17,615 bases of DNA from Polaromonas sp. (GTDB lineage: Bacteria; Pseudomonadota; Gammaproteobacteria; Burkholderiales; Burkholderiaceae_C). The notes beneath the pieces are model-generated. The model saw only the letters and a list, made by a program, of their open reading frames with translations. It had not been told where the DNA came from and ran no database searches. Each line of letters begins with the position of its first letter. The first letter of the stretch is position 1. Both the position numbers and the translations under genes were made by a program. Below are positions 1 to 7,464 of this stretch, one piece after another. The stretch lies in assembly GCA_025362825.1 (NCBI GenBank), contig JANYFF010000322.1:1-17615 (forward strand), read 5' to 3'.

Positions 1-242
1 TCCTGCTTGTTCTGGGCATTGCCCAGATTGGCATACAGGAAATGCTGGTTCAAATGGGTGGCGGCATCCTGCAGTTCCTGCACGCGAAACGCGCGTATGG
101 ACTGCACAATGTTGGGCCGTATGCCTTTGAGGGGCGTCTCCGTGACGCCGCTCCTGGTATGCGTGTCAGTCGCTCCCCCGGGGGAGGCCGCATTCACCCC
201 GTGCGGGGGTGTCTCGGCATTTCGACGAAGTGGTGTATCCAT
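1..242 (-). CDS. Barstar-type ribonuclease inhibitor, N-terminal part (cut by window edge)
   Basis: Reading the minus strand from the ATG at 242 gives 80 open codons with no stop before the edge, so the 3' part is missing. A low-complexity head of about 40 residues rich in Pro, Gly and Thr precedes the segment IRPNIVQSIRAFRVQELQDA and then THLNQHFLYANLGNAQNKQ. I recognise this as the start of the barstar-like domain of betaproteobacterial inhibitors, where the chain continues into the helix that plugs the RNase active site. A purine-rich stretch (AGAGAAAGAGAAG) lies just before the ATG. The gene begins 54 bp after the stop of a secreted RNase of the barnase/RNase Sa fold, which strongly supports an inhibitor or immunity role: cytoplasmic binding of the RNase before export. 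Family assignment is from memory of sequence character; the most diagnostic C-terminal half is not visible. Confidence 0.72.
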   Translation of the reverse strand, partial: MDTPLRRNAETPPHGVNAASPGGATDTHTRSGVTETPLKGIRPNIVQSIRAFRVQELQDAATHLNQHFLYANLGNAQNKQ

Positions 243-296
243 CTCCGCTTCTCTTTCTCTTAAGTCAAACATTCAAAATAACAATCACAGCTCAAT

Positions 297-737
297 TTAC
301 TGAACGATTTTGCGAAAACTCGCATAGTGATCGTCGGTGTAGTAACAGGCGTCCGGTGCCGAAGGTTTCAAACCGCCGCAAATGACGCGCCGGGCACCGC
401 GGCTACGCTCACTCGGCGTCCTGACGGTATATTCCCGGTAGTAACCACGATTTTTGGCGGGGAGGATTCTCTCCCTGTTACCAAACACTGTCCCGTCCTT
501 GTCATAACGGAAGGGACCACCCTGGTAAATCAACGCCACCATGTCGCGACCCTGGGGAGGCAGCTGGGACAGGGCTATCGTGTCGGCCTGCGCCGAAACT
601 GACGGTCCATTCAGCGGACTCCTGGCTTGCACCACGGCAGGGCTCGCGCCCAGAATCACCGCTGAAAGAGCCAGAATCCAGATGCTACCCACCCAGCCAC
701 ATCGCCCTAATCCGACGCGCCACAAATTGCGCAACAT
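297..737 (-). CDS. Secreted guanyl-specific ribonuclease, RNase Sa/barnase (N1/T1) family
   Basis: Predicted 146-aa extracellular endoribonuclease. I chose the ATG at 737 because AAAGG lies 8 nt upstream and the product then opens with a signal peptide: MLRNLWRVGLGRCG, a hydrophobic core and a cleavage-like ASPAVVQA. An ATG at 797 would add 20 residues ahead of the signal and has less support. The mature part tracks RNase Sa closely: LSQLPPQGRD, GGPFRYDKDGTVFGNRE, GYYREYTVRTP, RGARRVICGG and YYTDDHYASF. The catalytic triad of the fold (Glu54, Arg69, His85 of RNase Sa) corresponds to Glu102, Arg117 and His137 here. The terminal disulfide cysteines of RNase Sa are absent; two other cysteines, C120 and C131, could pair. 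The barstar-like gene follows 54 bp downstream on the same strand. Likely a toxin for competition or a scavenging nuclease; which of these is inference. Confidence 0.9.
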   Translation of the reverse strand: MLRNLWRVGLGRCGWVGSIWILALSAVILGASPAVVQARSPLNGPSVSAQADTIALSQLPPQGRDMVALIYQGGPFRYDKDGTVFGNRERILPAKNRGYYREYTVRTPSERSRGARRVICGGLKPSAPDACYYTDDHYASFRKIVQ

Positions 738-803
738 GAAAAATACCTTTCTTGAATCTAGAGCCTTACCCCAGTGAAGCCTGAAGTATTCACCCAAATT
801 TTC

Positions 804-813
804 GGGTTAACCC
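804..813. promoter_or_regulatory. 10-bp palindrome upstream of the RNase gene
   Basis: GGGTTAACCC is a perfect palindrome 67 bp upstream of the RNase start, inside an AT-rich stretch. On the minus strand a TTGAAA-like -35 overlaps its upstream flank, but I see no good -10 at the right distance, so the promoter itself is not called. It could be an operator; a 10-bp palindrome can also occur by chance. Confidence 0.25.
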
Positions 814-890
814 TTAAATTTCAAGAACAGTAGTTTGCCGCATGTGCGCGTAAAACGCAAGGGGCTGCTGAAAAATTAAGCACAACAAAC

Positions 891-906
891 ATGGCCAAAA
901 GACCAT
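891..906 (-). terminator. Probable intrinsic terminator of maeB
   Basis: On the minus strand ATGGTC-TTTT-GGCCAT forms a 6-bp stem (one T-G wobble) with a TTTT loop, 30 nt beyond the maeB stop. It is followed by the T-rich run GTTTGTTGTG. The T-tract is interrupted, so this is a moderate candidate. Confidence 0.5.
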
Positions 907-936
907 AAAAGTTAGTGCTAGCTATCTATTTTCAAC

Positions 937-3255
937 TTATCGCGCCGCGTTTGCATCAGCAACAGTAAGTGCTGTCATATTTACAATACGGCGCACCGTG
1001 GCTGTGGCGGTTAGGATATGCATGGGTTTGTTGGCACCAAGCAGCACGGGGCCAATCGCAATATTACCGCCAGCCGCTGTCTTCAGCAGGTTATAGGAAA
1101 TATTGGCCGCATCAATATTGGGCAGCACCAGCAGATTGGCTTCGCCAGCGAGCGTACTGTTGGGCATGATGAGCGCGCGCGCATCGGCGTCCAGCGCCAT
1201 GTCGCCGTGCATTTCCCCATCCACTTCCAGCCAGGGCGCCTTGATTTTGAGAATCTCCAGCGTATGGCGCATCTTCAGCGCGCTCGGCAGGCTGGACGAA
1301 CCGAAGTTGGAATGCGACAACAGCGCGGCCTTGGGCTTGATGCCAAAACGCATCATTTCCTCAGCCGCCATGGTGGTGATTTCAGCGAGTTGCTCGGCCG
1401 TCGGATCGTAGTTGACGTGGGTATCAACCAGGAAAACCTGGCGGCCCGGCAACAGCAAACCATTCATGCAGGCATAGGTGTTGACGCCCTCGCGCTTGCC
1501 AATCACCTGGTCCAGGTAGTCGAGGTGATGTGCCGTGGTACCCCAAGTGCCGCAGATCAGTCCATCGACATCGCCCTTTTGCAGCAGCATGCCGGCAATC
1601 AGCGTCAGGCGGCGGCGCATTTCGATCTTGGCAATCTGAACCGTCACGCCGCTGCGTTCCATCATGCGGTGGTAGGTTTGCCAAAAGTCGCGGTAGCGGT
1701 GGTCCTGCTCGACATTGACAACGTCGTAATCCAGCTCTTCCTTCAGGCGCAGGCCGAACTTTTCAATGCGCTGGGCAATGATGGCGGGCCGGCCAATCAG
1801 GGTGGGTCGCGCAAGCCCTTCGTCAACCACGATCTGACAGGCGCGCAGCACGCGCTCTTCTTCACCCTCGGCATAGGCCACGCGTTTGCGCGTTGCCGTT
1901 TTGGCCGCTGCAAAAATCGGCTTCATCATCGTGCCCGAGGCATAGACAAAGTTTTGCAGCCGCACGCGGTAGGCTTCCATGTCCTGGATCGGACGCAGCG
2001 CAACACCACTGTCTGCGGCAGCCTTGGCCACAGCAGGTGCAATCTTCATCATCAAGCGCGGATCAAACGGCTTTGGAATGATGTACTCGGGGCCGAAAGC
2101 CAGCTGCTCGCCCACATAGGCGGCCGCCACGACTTCGCTCTGCTCGGCTTGGGCCAGTTCGGCAATCGCATGGACCGCCGCGATTTCCATCTCGATGGTG
2201 ATCGTCGATGCGCCTGCATCGAGCGCACCGCGAAAGATGTAGGGAAAGCACAGGACGTTATTGACCTGGTTGGGGTAATCGGTGCGCCCGGTGGCGATGA
2301 TGGCGTCGTCACGCACGGCCTTGACATCATCGGGATTGATTTCCGGATTCGGGTTGGCCAGCGCGAAGATGATGGGCCTGGCCGCCATGCGCTTGACCAT
2401 GTCCTTTTTAAGCACGCCGCCAGCCGATAGGCCCAAAAAGACGTCGGCGCCTTCGATGACGTCATTGAGGCTGCGCGCAGATGTCTTTTGCGCAAAATGG
2501 ATCTTGTCTTCGTCCATCAGCTCAGTGCGGCCTTCATAGACCACGCCCGCCAAATCGGTCACGAAAATGTTTTCGCGCGCAATGCCAAGCTTGATCAGCA
2601 GCGACAGGCAGGCCAGTGCCGCAGCACCGGCGCCCGAGGTCACCAGCTTGACGTCTTTTGGCGCCTTGCCCACCACCTTGAGGGCATTCAGGATGGCGGC
2701 GCCGACGGTAATGGCCGTGCCATGCTGGTCGTCGTGGAAGACCGGGATCTTCATGCGCTTGCGCAGTTCGCGCTCGATGTAAAAACAGTCCGGCGCCTTG
2801 ATGTCTTCGAGGTTGATGGCGCCAAAAGTCGGCTCCAGGGAGGCAATGATGTCTACCAGTTTGGCGGGGTCTTTTTCATCGATCTCGATGTCGAACACGT
2901 CCACCCCCGCGAACTTCTTGAAGAGGACGCCCTTGCCCTCCATCACCGGCTTGGCGGCCAGCGGACCGATGTCTCCCAGGCCCAGCACCGCCGTGCCGTT
3001 GGTCACCACGGCCACCAGGTTGCCACGGGCGGTATAGCGGAAGGCATTATTGGGGTCCTTGACGATTTCCTCGCAGGGCGCAGCGACGCCGGGAGAGTAG
3101 GCAAGCGCGAGGTCGCGCTGGTTGGTCAGCTGCTTGGTGGCCGCAATGGCAACTTTCCCCGGTGTCGGAAACTCGTGATACTCGAGTGCGGCGCGGCGCA
3201 GTTCGGCCTGTTTTTCTTGGGCTTGCACAGCCGTAATTGGCGTGGGGGTTGACAT
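937..3255 (-). CDS. maeB: NADP-dependent malic enzyme with C-terminal phosphotransacetylase-like domain
   Basis: This 772-aa cytoplasmic enzyme decarboxylates malate to pyruvate and supplies NADPH at the link between the TCA cycle and gluconeogenesis. The length is typical of the large bacterial MaeB type. Residues about 15-430 form the malic enzyme part: ALAYSPGVAAPC (50-61), NGTAVLGLGDIG (86-97), LEDIKAPDCFYIE (149-161), FHDDQHGTA (173-181), the nucleotide-binding GAG at 208-210 and ALANPNPEI (298-306). Residues about 435-765 form the PTA_PTB domain; in this family it usually serves acetyl-CoA-responsive regulation and oligomerisation rather than acetyl transfer. The ATG at 3255 has GGAGA 7 nt upstream. 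The gene stands alone, with a hairpin after its stop and a perfect inverted repeat in its leader. A long open plus-strand frame lies opposite it and is a compositional shadow. Confidence 0.97.
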   Translation of the reverse strand: MSTPTPITAVQAQEKQAELRRAALEYHEFPTPGKVAIAATKQLTNQRDLALAYSPGVAAPCEEIVKDPNNAFRYTARGNLVAVVTNGTAVLGLGDIGPLAAKPVMEGKGVLFKKFAGVDVFDIEIDEKDPAKLVDIIASLEPTFGAINLEDIKAPDCFYIERELRKRMKIPVFHDDQHGTAITVGAAILNALKVVGKAPKDVKLVTSGAGAAALACLSLLIKLGIARENIFVTDLAGVVYEGRTELMDEDKIHFAQKTSARSLNDVIEGADVFLGLSAGGVLKKDMVKRMAARPIIFALANPNPEINPDDVKAVRDDAIIATGRTDYPNQVNNVLCFPYIFRGALDAGASTITIEMEIAAVHAIAELAQAEQSEVVAAAYVGEQLAFGPEYIIPKPFDPRLMMKIAPAVAKAAADSGVALRPIQDMEAYRVRLQNFVYASGTMMKPIFAAAKTATRKRVAYAEGEEERVLRACQIVVDEGLARPTLIGRPAIIAQRIEKFGLRLKEELDYDVVNVEQDHRYRDFWQTYHRMMERSGVTVQIAKIEMRRRLTLIAGMLLQKGDVDGLICGTWGTTAHHLDYLDQVIGKREGVNTYACMNGLLLPGRQVFLVDTHVNYDPTAEQLAEITTMAAEEMMRFGIKPKAALLSHSNFGSSSLPSALKMRHTLEILKIKAPWLEVDGEMHGDMALDADARALIMPNSTLAGEANLLVLPNIDAANISYNLLKTAAGGNIAIGPVLLGANKPMHILTATATVRRIVNMTALTVADANAAR

Positions 3256-3273
3256 CGATAAGTCTCCAGCTAA

Positions 3274-3288
3274 ACGGTCAACGACCGT
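3274..3288. promoter_or_regulatory. Perfect 6-3-6 inverted repeat in the maeB leader
   Basis: ACGGTC-AAC-GACCGT lies 18 bp upstream of the maeB ATG, just before the GGAGA ribosome binding site. It could be a repressor operator or an mRNA hairpin near the RBS. No clear sigma-70 promoter was found in the 163-bp gap; a TACAAT hexamer further upstream lacks a convincing -35. Confidence 0.35.
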
Positions 3289-3387
3289 CGATTTCTACTA
3301 AGGTCTGCGATTGTAGGCCGCGGAACTTATAAACCCTAGTAAGTGAATCTACGCAACAAAACCCATCAACCGATTGACGCAACAGCC

Positions 3388-3410
3388 GCGCACAGCAATG
3401 CTCCGTGCGC
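3388..3410 (-). terminator. Hairpin after the rubredoxin-reductase gene, candidate operon terminator
   Basis: GCGCAC and GTGCGC are inverted around an 11-nt loop, starting 8 nt past the stop of the last gene of the sulfur/redox operon. The stem is GC-rich but no T-run follows, so if it terminates transcription it may need Rho. Confidence 0.4.
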
Positions 3411-3418
3411 TGGTCAAC

Positions 3419-4699
3419 TCAAAGTGTGAACGGCAAGGAGCCTGTTTTGATGCGCAGTGGGACGCGCGTCTGGCGATAAGCCAGAGGAGGTTGTCCCAGG
3501 ATGGTCTGGGCGAGGGTGGCTGCCTGCCTTGCTATGGGCTCGATGTAGCGGCTCACCTGTCCGTTGATGGCAATGCAGTCGCCGAGCGCATAAATGCCCG
3601 GTACTGACGTTGCCAGCGTTTCAGCTTGCACATCAATGCCGTTGTTCCACGTCATGCCAGCGCTTGCTGCCAGCCGGTTAGGCGTCTGCAACCCGGCTGC
3701 CACGATGATGTGGTCAGCCACAAAGACCTGTCCGCATTCGGTCACGATCTGTTTGCCGCTGCGTCCCGGCAGCTGCGTAAGCTCGCGCACCTGAACGCCG
3801 CCGACAAATCGCAAATTCAGCGGCGCCCAGGCTAGTAACAGTTGCTGTGATTGCGCCTCCGCCAGGCAGGCTGCAAGCGGTCTTGCGGCGACGTCGAGCA
3901 GCAACACCGCATGACCGGCGAGGGCCAGGTCATTGGCCAGCTCCGAACCGATGAGCCCGGCCCCAGCAATGGCAACACGTGCAGGCACAGTTCCCAGCGC
4001 AGCGCGAAATGCCGTGTAGGCCTGAAGGTGGTTGATGCGCCAGCACAGAGCAGCCGGAAACTGCGGCAATAAGCGCGCCTCTGCACCATGCGCCAGCACC
4101 AGATGCCTGTAAGGCAGGGTGCCGCGTGTAGTGCGCAATGACCGGCTACCGGTTGTGATGCGTATCGCTTGAGTGTTGGACAGTAATGTAACTTTGAGCC
4201 GACTGGCCGCCTGGGCGCCGGTCTCGCGCGGCAGCTCGTCGGCTGAAATACCGCGTGCCAGTGCTACCGACAACAGCGGCTTGTCATAGACATCCCCATT
4301 GCAGACGGTGACCAGCGTGATCGACATGTCGGCGTCATGCGCGCGCAGGGTCTGCGCCATTTGCCAACCCGCACGACCTGCGCCGACGATGACGGTGCCG
4401 GCACTACGCTGCGTTGATGCAGGCCGGCCTTTCGATACACCTGCTGTGATACTGGCTGTCCGAGCTTTGTGCACCAGCGCCTCCGCCACATAGGGTTCAA
4501 AGTCGGCCTTGCTTACACCGCACAGCGGGCAGGCCCAGTCGTCGGGGATATCGGCAAAGCGCGTGCCCGCCGCCAGGCCGCTGTCGGCGTCACCTTTCTC
4601 TTCGTCGTAAATCAGGCCGCAGGCGCGGCAGATGAAGTGCGCCCAGGGCAGGCCAGAGGCATCCGTGCCGCCCACAGCCGCTGCTACACGTGCACTCAT
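3419..4699 (-). CDS. Rubredoxin / FAD-dependent NAD(P)H reductase fusion
   Basis: This 426-aa protein joins an electron carrier to its reductase. Residues about 18-70 are a rubredoxin with iron-binding cysteines at 24, 27, 57 and 60 (CRACGLIYD and CPLCG). A linker of about 25 residues follows. The rest is a pyridine-nucleotide-disulfide-type flavoprotein like rubredoxin reductase: FAD dinucleotide motif GAGRAG at 106-111, NAD(P)H motif GAGLIG at 246-251, and the second FAD contact GIYALGDC at 368-375. I see no redox-active CxxxxC pair, as expected for a rubredoxin reductase rather than a thioredoxin reductase. The start ATG overlaps the upstream flavoprotein's stop as ATGA, implying translational coupling. 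It likely feeds electrons from NAD(P)H to an oxygenase or oxidoreductase partner, plausibly the adjacent flavoprotein. Last gene of the sigma-54 operon. Confidence 0.92.
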   Translation of the reverse strand: MSARVAAAVGGTDASGLPWAHFICRACGLIYDEEKGDADSGLAAGTRFADIPDDWACPLCGVSKADFEPYVAEALVHKARTASITAGVSKGRPASTQRSAGTVIVGAGRAGWQMAQTLRAHDADMSITLVTVCNGDVYDKPLLSVALARGISADELPRETGAQAASRLKVTLLSNTQAIRITTGSRSLRTTRGTLPYRHLVLAHGAEARLLPQFPAALCWRINHLQAYTAFRAALGTVPARVAIAGAGLIGSELANDLALAGHAVLLLDVAARPLAACLAEAQSQQLLLAWAPLNLRFVGGVQVRELTQLPGRSGKQIVTECGQVFVADHIIVAAGLQTPNRLAASAGMTWNNGIDVQAETLATSVPGIYALGDCIAINGQVSRYIEPIARQAATLAQTILGQPPLAYRQTRVPLRIKTGSLPFTL

Positions 4700-5847
4700 G
4701 CCGGAAACTCGTCGGCACTCAAGCGGGCAATCTCCTTGCGAAGGTGCTTGATGGCCGGCGTGACGATGGCAACAAAATGTGATTCGCGCACCCGCCGCTG
4801 CACGTCGGAGGTCATCAGGTAACCACGCGCGCCCTGGTGTAGAAGGGCTGACTGTGCAGCGCGCAATGCCAGCTCCGAGGCATGGGCACGCACGTCCAGC
4901 ACATCAATCAAAAAAGCCTTGTCAGCAGCGTAGGGCGTACGGGCTAGCGCCATGATGCGCGCCGTCAGGTCATCCAGCTCGCCCTGCAACGCATCGGGCC
5001 GGTCATCGAGAAATTCATTGACATGACCGAGCTGGCGTTCGACCTTCCACATTGAATCAATCGCGCCCTGTGCCACACCCAGACCCATGCCGGTTTGCAG
5101 CAGGATGAAGGCCGCGCGTATGCGCCCAATAAACGGCCGCACCGGGTCTGCAACCAGGTCTTTCGCAGTGACAAAATAATCCGTCAGGCGAACTGCCCAC
5201 GTATTGGTGCCTTCCATGGCCGAAAAAGACGGGCAGTTGCGCAGTTCAACACCCGGTGCATCGCAGTGCACCAGAAACATGATTTCTGCGCCGCCTTCCA
5301 CATCCGCCACCGCACCAAAATAATGGTCCGGCCCGAGGTTGCTGACCCACGGCAAGGTGCCACTGACGCGCCAGCCGCCATCAACCTTGCGTGCGTGCAG
5401 CAAAAAGGTTTCTATACCCGCAAAAGTTTTCATCGGGTTAGACATGCCGGTAGCGCCCATCGTTTCACCCCGGCCGTGTTTCACCAGCGCTTCGCCCATC
5501 AGCGCAGGGTTGCCGGACTGCTCCATGTAGACGCCGCACACGTCGTGGCACCACACCATGAAGCCTGTGGCGCCGCACACTCTGGACACCTCGGTCATGG
5601 CCTGGATCGCCAGCCCGAAATCTGCCGGCCTGCCCGGCTCACTCATGTGTGCTTCCAGCGCGCCCAGCTCACCCAGTCGCTGGAGCATAGATTTTGGATA
5701 GATGCCGCGGCGATCAATGTCATCGGCCAGCTCGGCCAGCGGGCCGTCTGCCAGTTCGCGCACGGCGGCGATCAGGGCGCCACCGGTGAGCGCTTCATCC
5801 CCCAGCTCGGGGCCGGGTGACACCGCAGTACGTTCAAGGACTTCCAT
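4696..5847 (-). CDS. Acyl-CoA-dehydrogenase-fold flavoprotein (possible SfnB/DszC-like oxidoreductase or monooxygenase)
   Basis: A 383-aa protein of the acyl-CoA dehydrogenase superfamily. The ATG at 5847 is chosen because GGGAG lies 5 nt upstream; an in-frame GTG directly before it is too close to the RBS. The helical N-terminal domain (about 20-120) includes FGLAIQAMTEVSRVCGATGF. The middle beta domain (about 125-235) contains GATGMSNPMK and GWRVSGTLPWVSNLGPDHY, and the C-terminal helices follow from about 240. The end, SDVQRRVRESHFVAIVTPAI, lacks the usual RD..-YEGT-type segment of beta-oxidation dehydrogenases. This points to a divergent member such as the sulfur-acquisition SfnB type or a flavin-dependent monooxygenase of the DszC/HpaH fold. 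It sits between OsmC and the rubredoxin-reductase gene and overlaps the latter by 4 bp. The substrate cannot be read from sequence; the sulfur link is inference from the neighbours. Confidence 0.85.
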   Translation of the reverse strand: MEVLERTAVSPGPELGDEALTGGALIAAVRELADGPLAELADDIDRRGIYPKSMLQRLGELGALEAHMSEPGRPADFGLAIQAMTEVSRVCGATGFMVWCHDVCGVYMEQSGNPALMGEALVKHGRGETMGATGMSNPMKTFAGIETFLLHARKVDGGWRVSGTLPWVSNLGPDHYFGAVADVEGGAEIMFLVHCDAPGVELRNCPSFSAMEGTNTWAVRLTDYFVTAKDLVADPVRPFIGRIRAAFILLQTGMGLGVAQGAIDSMWKVERQLGHVNEFLDDRPDALQGELDDLTARIMALARTPYAADKAFLIDVLDVRAHASELALRAAQSALLHQGARGYLMTSDVQRRVRESHFVAIVTPAIKHLRKEIARLSADEFPA

Positions 5848-5915
5848 CACAACTCCCAGGTTTTGTTTTCGGGCCGCTCACCCCGAGCCCTGCCACGGGT
5901 TCTGCGGATTCAGCA

Positions 5916-5941
5916 GGGCTTCGACAGGCTCAGTCCAACGG
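5916..5941 (+). repeat. Single arm of a dispersed intergenic repeat (CTTCGACAGGCTCAG family)
   Basis: The gap between the OsmC and flavoprotein genes contains GGGCTTCGACAGGCTCAG followed by TCCAACGG. The core matches the arms of the inverted repeat at 17284-17352. Repeats of this family are, to my knowledge, common between genes in Comamonadaceae. Only one clear arm is present here, so it should not fold into the full hairpin. It lies inside the operon and widens one junction to 119 bp. Confidence 0.6.
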
Positions 5942-5966
5942 CTAGTTCAAGTGTTCAGGACCGGAT

Positions 5967-6524
5967 TCAGACCAGCGCAATCTCGAAAGGAATCGGGTTG
6001 CGCATGCTGTTGGCCACAGGCGAATAGAAATTCGCATGCTGCACGATGTCGTCCAGCACTTCACGCGTAGCGTCACCTTCAATGACTACTTTCACCCGGA
6101 TGGCCTGAAAGCCCATCTCAGGCGCTTCCTTCAGCGCACCTCCTGCCCCCCAGGCAGCCGGGTTACCAATATCGCCTTCCATGAAGATCTCCAGCCTGGT
6201 CAGCTTGACCTGCTTCCAGGTGGCAACCGCAGTGATACCGACAGCCAGACAACCACCCAGGCCGGACAGCACGATTTCACCGGGAGCGGGCGCGGTGTTT
6301 TCTCCAAACAGGTGCAGCGGCTCGTCCACCACCACCGGCTGGTGGTCGCCGACGAAACTGAGCGAGCGGTACATGCCCTGCATCACGGTGTGGACCTTGT
6401 TGGTGCCGCGTGATGCGGGGTTGCCCCTGCCCTTGGCGGCGAAGGCTGCAAGGCCTTCAGCGTCAATGGGTTTCAAATAGGCATTGACGGTTGCGGGATG
6501 TTCACTGACGGTTGCCTCGGACAT
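5967..6524 (-). CDS. OsmC-family protein (resolving cysteine replaced by serine)
   Basis: A 185-aa cytoplasmic protein of the OsmC/Ohr fold, second gene of the sigma-54 operon. The family core is clear: the central helix APGEIVLSGLGGCLAVG with the conserved cysteine at 92, and the C-terminal FYSPVANSMRNPIPF. OsmC and Ohr proteins usually carry a second cysteine in the CPV segment, which pairs with the first during thiol-dependent peroxide reduction. Here that position is Ser168, giving SPVANS. The protein may therefore not be a classical peroxidase and may bind or handle a thiol or persulfide through Cys92 alone; this is inference. The N-terminal extension of about 40 residues is longer than in OsmC proper. 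GGAG lies 5 nt before the ATG. The sulfurtransferase gene ends 29 bp upstream, and the flavoprotein gene follows after a repeat-bearing gap. Confidence 0.9.
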   Translation of the reverse strand: MSEATVSEHPATVNAYLKPIDAEGLAAFAAKGRGNPASRGTNKVHTVMQGMYRSLSFVGDHQPVVVDEPLHLFGENTAPAPGEIVLSGLGGCLAVGITAVATWKQVKLTRLEIFMEGDIGNPAAWGAGGALKEAPEMGFQAIRVKVVIEGDATREVLDDIVQHANFYSPVANSMRNPIPFEIALV

Positions 6525-6553
6525 GCTGTCTCCAGAAATAGATAAGTAATGAC

Positions 6554-7444
6554 TCAGGCTGCCAGAGCAAGTGCAGGCATTTTGGTCTTCAGGATGGGGG
6601 CGTCGGTTTCAATCGGCAGCGAATCGTCGCGCGACCATTCGTTCCATGATCCAAAGTACATGCGTACATCGGTGAATCCAGCCTGCTTCAGCGCCAGGAA
6701 GGTGTTGGACGCACGTGCGCCCTTGAAGCAATACAGGTAGACCGTGTCGTCGGTACTGATGCCGGCAGTAGCGCATTCGGCTTGCACTTCCAGCGGTGAC
6801 TTGAACACAGGGCCCTGGGCCGACGGCTTCATGAAGCGGTACCACTCAATCCATTTGGCGCCCGGCAGGCGGCCCTTGCGCGGTGCGAAGTCCTTGCCAT
6901 AGGGCGACGAGCTTTCGCCGGTCCACTCGTCGATGTCACGTACGTCGAGCAGCTTGATGTCGGTGTTCAGCGCTGCGGCTACATCGTCCTTGGTGAGCAT
7001 CACATCAGCGCCGGCAAGGTCGGCGGGGAAGGTTGTGGCGACAGGCGCAGGTTTTTCCGTGCTGACCGGCAGGCCCAGCGCCTTCCAGGCCGAGAAGCCG
7101 CCGTTGAGCACCTTGATCTTCGGGTAGCCAAGCCAGGTCAGCAAGTAGTAACCGCGGCAAGACTGGCCATAGCCGCTGTTCAGCGAATCTTCGTAGAACA
7201 CGGCGGTCTCAAGGCCTGAAAGGCCAATCGCGCCAAAGTGTTCGGCAAACGTGGATTTGAGCGCCGTCAGGCCCTCGGCCGTCGAGGTCGCCAGGAAAGT
7301 AAAAATTTCGCGCAGGTTGACGGCGCCCGGCAGGTGGCCGGCCGCATAGGTGTCGGCGTCGCGCGTGTCGATCACGACCACCTTTTCGGCAGCCATCAGG
7401 CTTGAAAGTTGTTCGGGGGAAATGAGAACGCTGGCTATGGTCAT
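6554..7444 (-). CDS. Tandem-rhodanese sulfurtransferase (thiosulfate/3-mercaptopyruvate type)
   Basis: A 296-aa protein with two rhodanese domains, the usual size for TST/MST enzymes, which move sulfane sulfur from a donor through a cysteine persulfide to an acceptor. The N-terminal domain (about 8-125) has VVVIDTRDADTYAAGHLPGA and ends in VLNGGFSAWK. It is the structural, non-catalytic domain. The C-terminal domain (about 150-280) has LLDVRDIDEWTG and the active-site loop YCFKGARAS with the catalytic cysteine at 239, then FGSWNEWSRD. The CFKGARAS loop differs from CRVGVTA of bovine rhodanese and CG-GVTA of mercaptopyruvate enzymes, so the donor is uncertain. There is no signal peptide. GGAG lies 6 nt before the ATG. 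It is the first gene of the operon, about 37 nt downstream of the start expected from the sigma-54 promoter. Confidence 0.93.
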   Translation of the reverse strand: MTIASVLISPEQLSSLMAAEKVVVIDTRDADTYAAGHLPGAVNLREIFTFLATSTAEGLTALKSTFAEHFGAIGLSGLETAVFYEDSLNSGYGQSCRGYYLLTWLGYPKIKVLNGGFSAWKALGLPVSTEKPAPVATTFPADLAGADVMLTKDDVAAALNTDIKLLDVRDIDEWTGESSSPYGKDFAPRKGRLPGAKWIEWYRFMKPSAQGPVFKSPLEVQAECATAGISTDDTVYLYCFKGARASNTFLALKQAGFTDVRMYFGSWNEWSRDDSLPIETDAPILKTKMPALALAA

Positions 7445-7464
7445 GGGGATCTCCAGAGGGGTTC

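Noticed and set aside
738..797. Upstream ATG at 797 for the RNase
   Set aside because: The ATG at 737 has the better RBS and puts the signal peptide at the N-terminus.
1018..2430. 470-codon open frame on the plus strand opposite maeB
   Set aside because: It mirrors maeB codon usage in high-GC DNA. The translation is His/Gln/Arg-rich without recognisable domains, and maeB is unambiguous.
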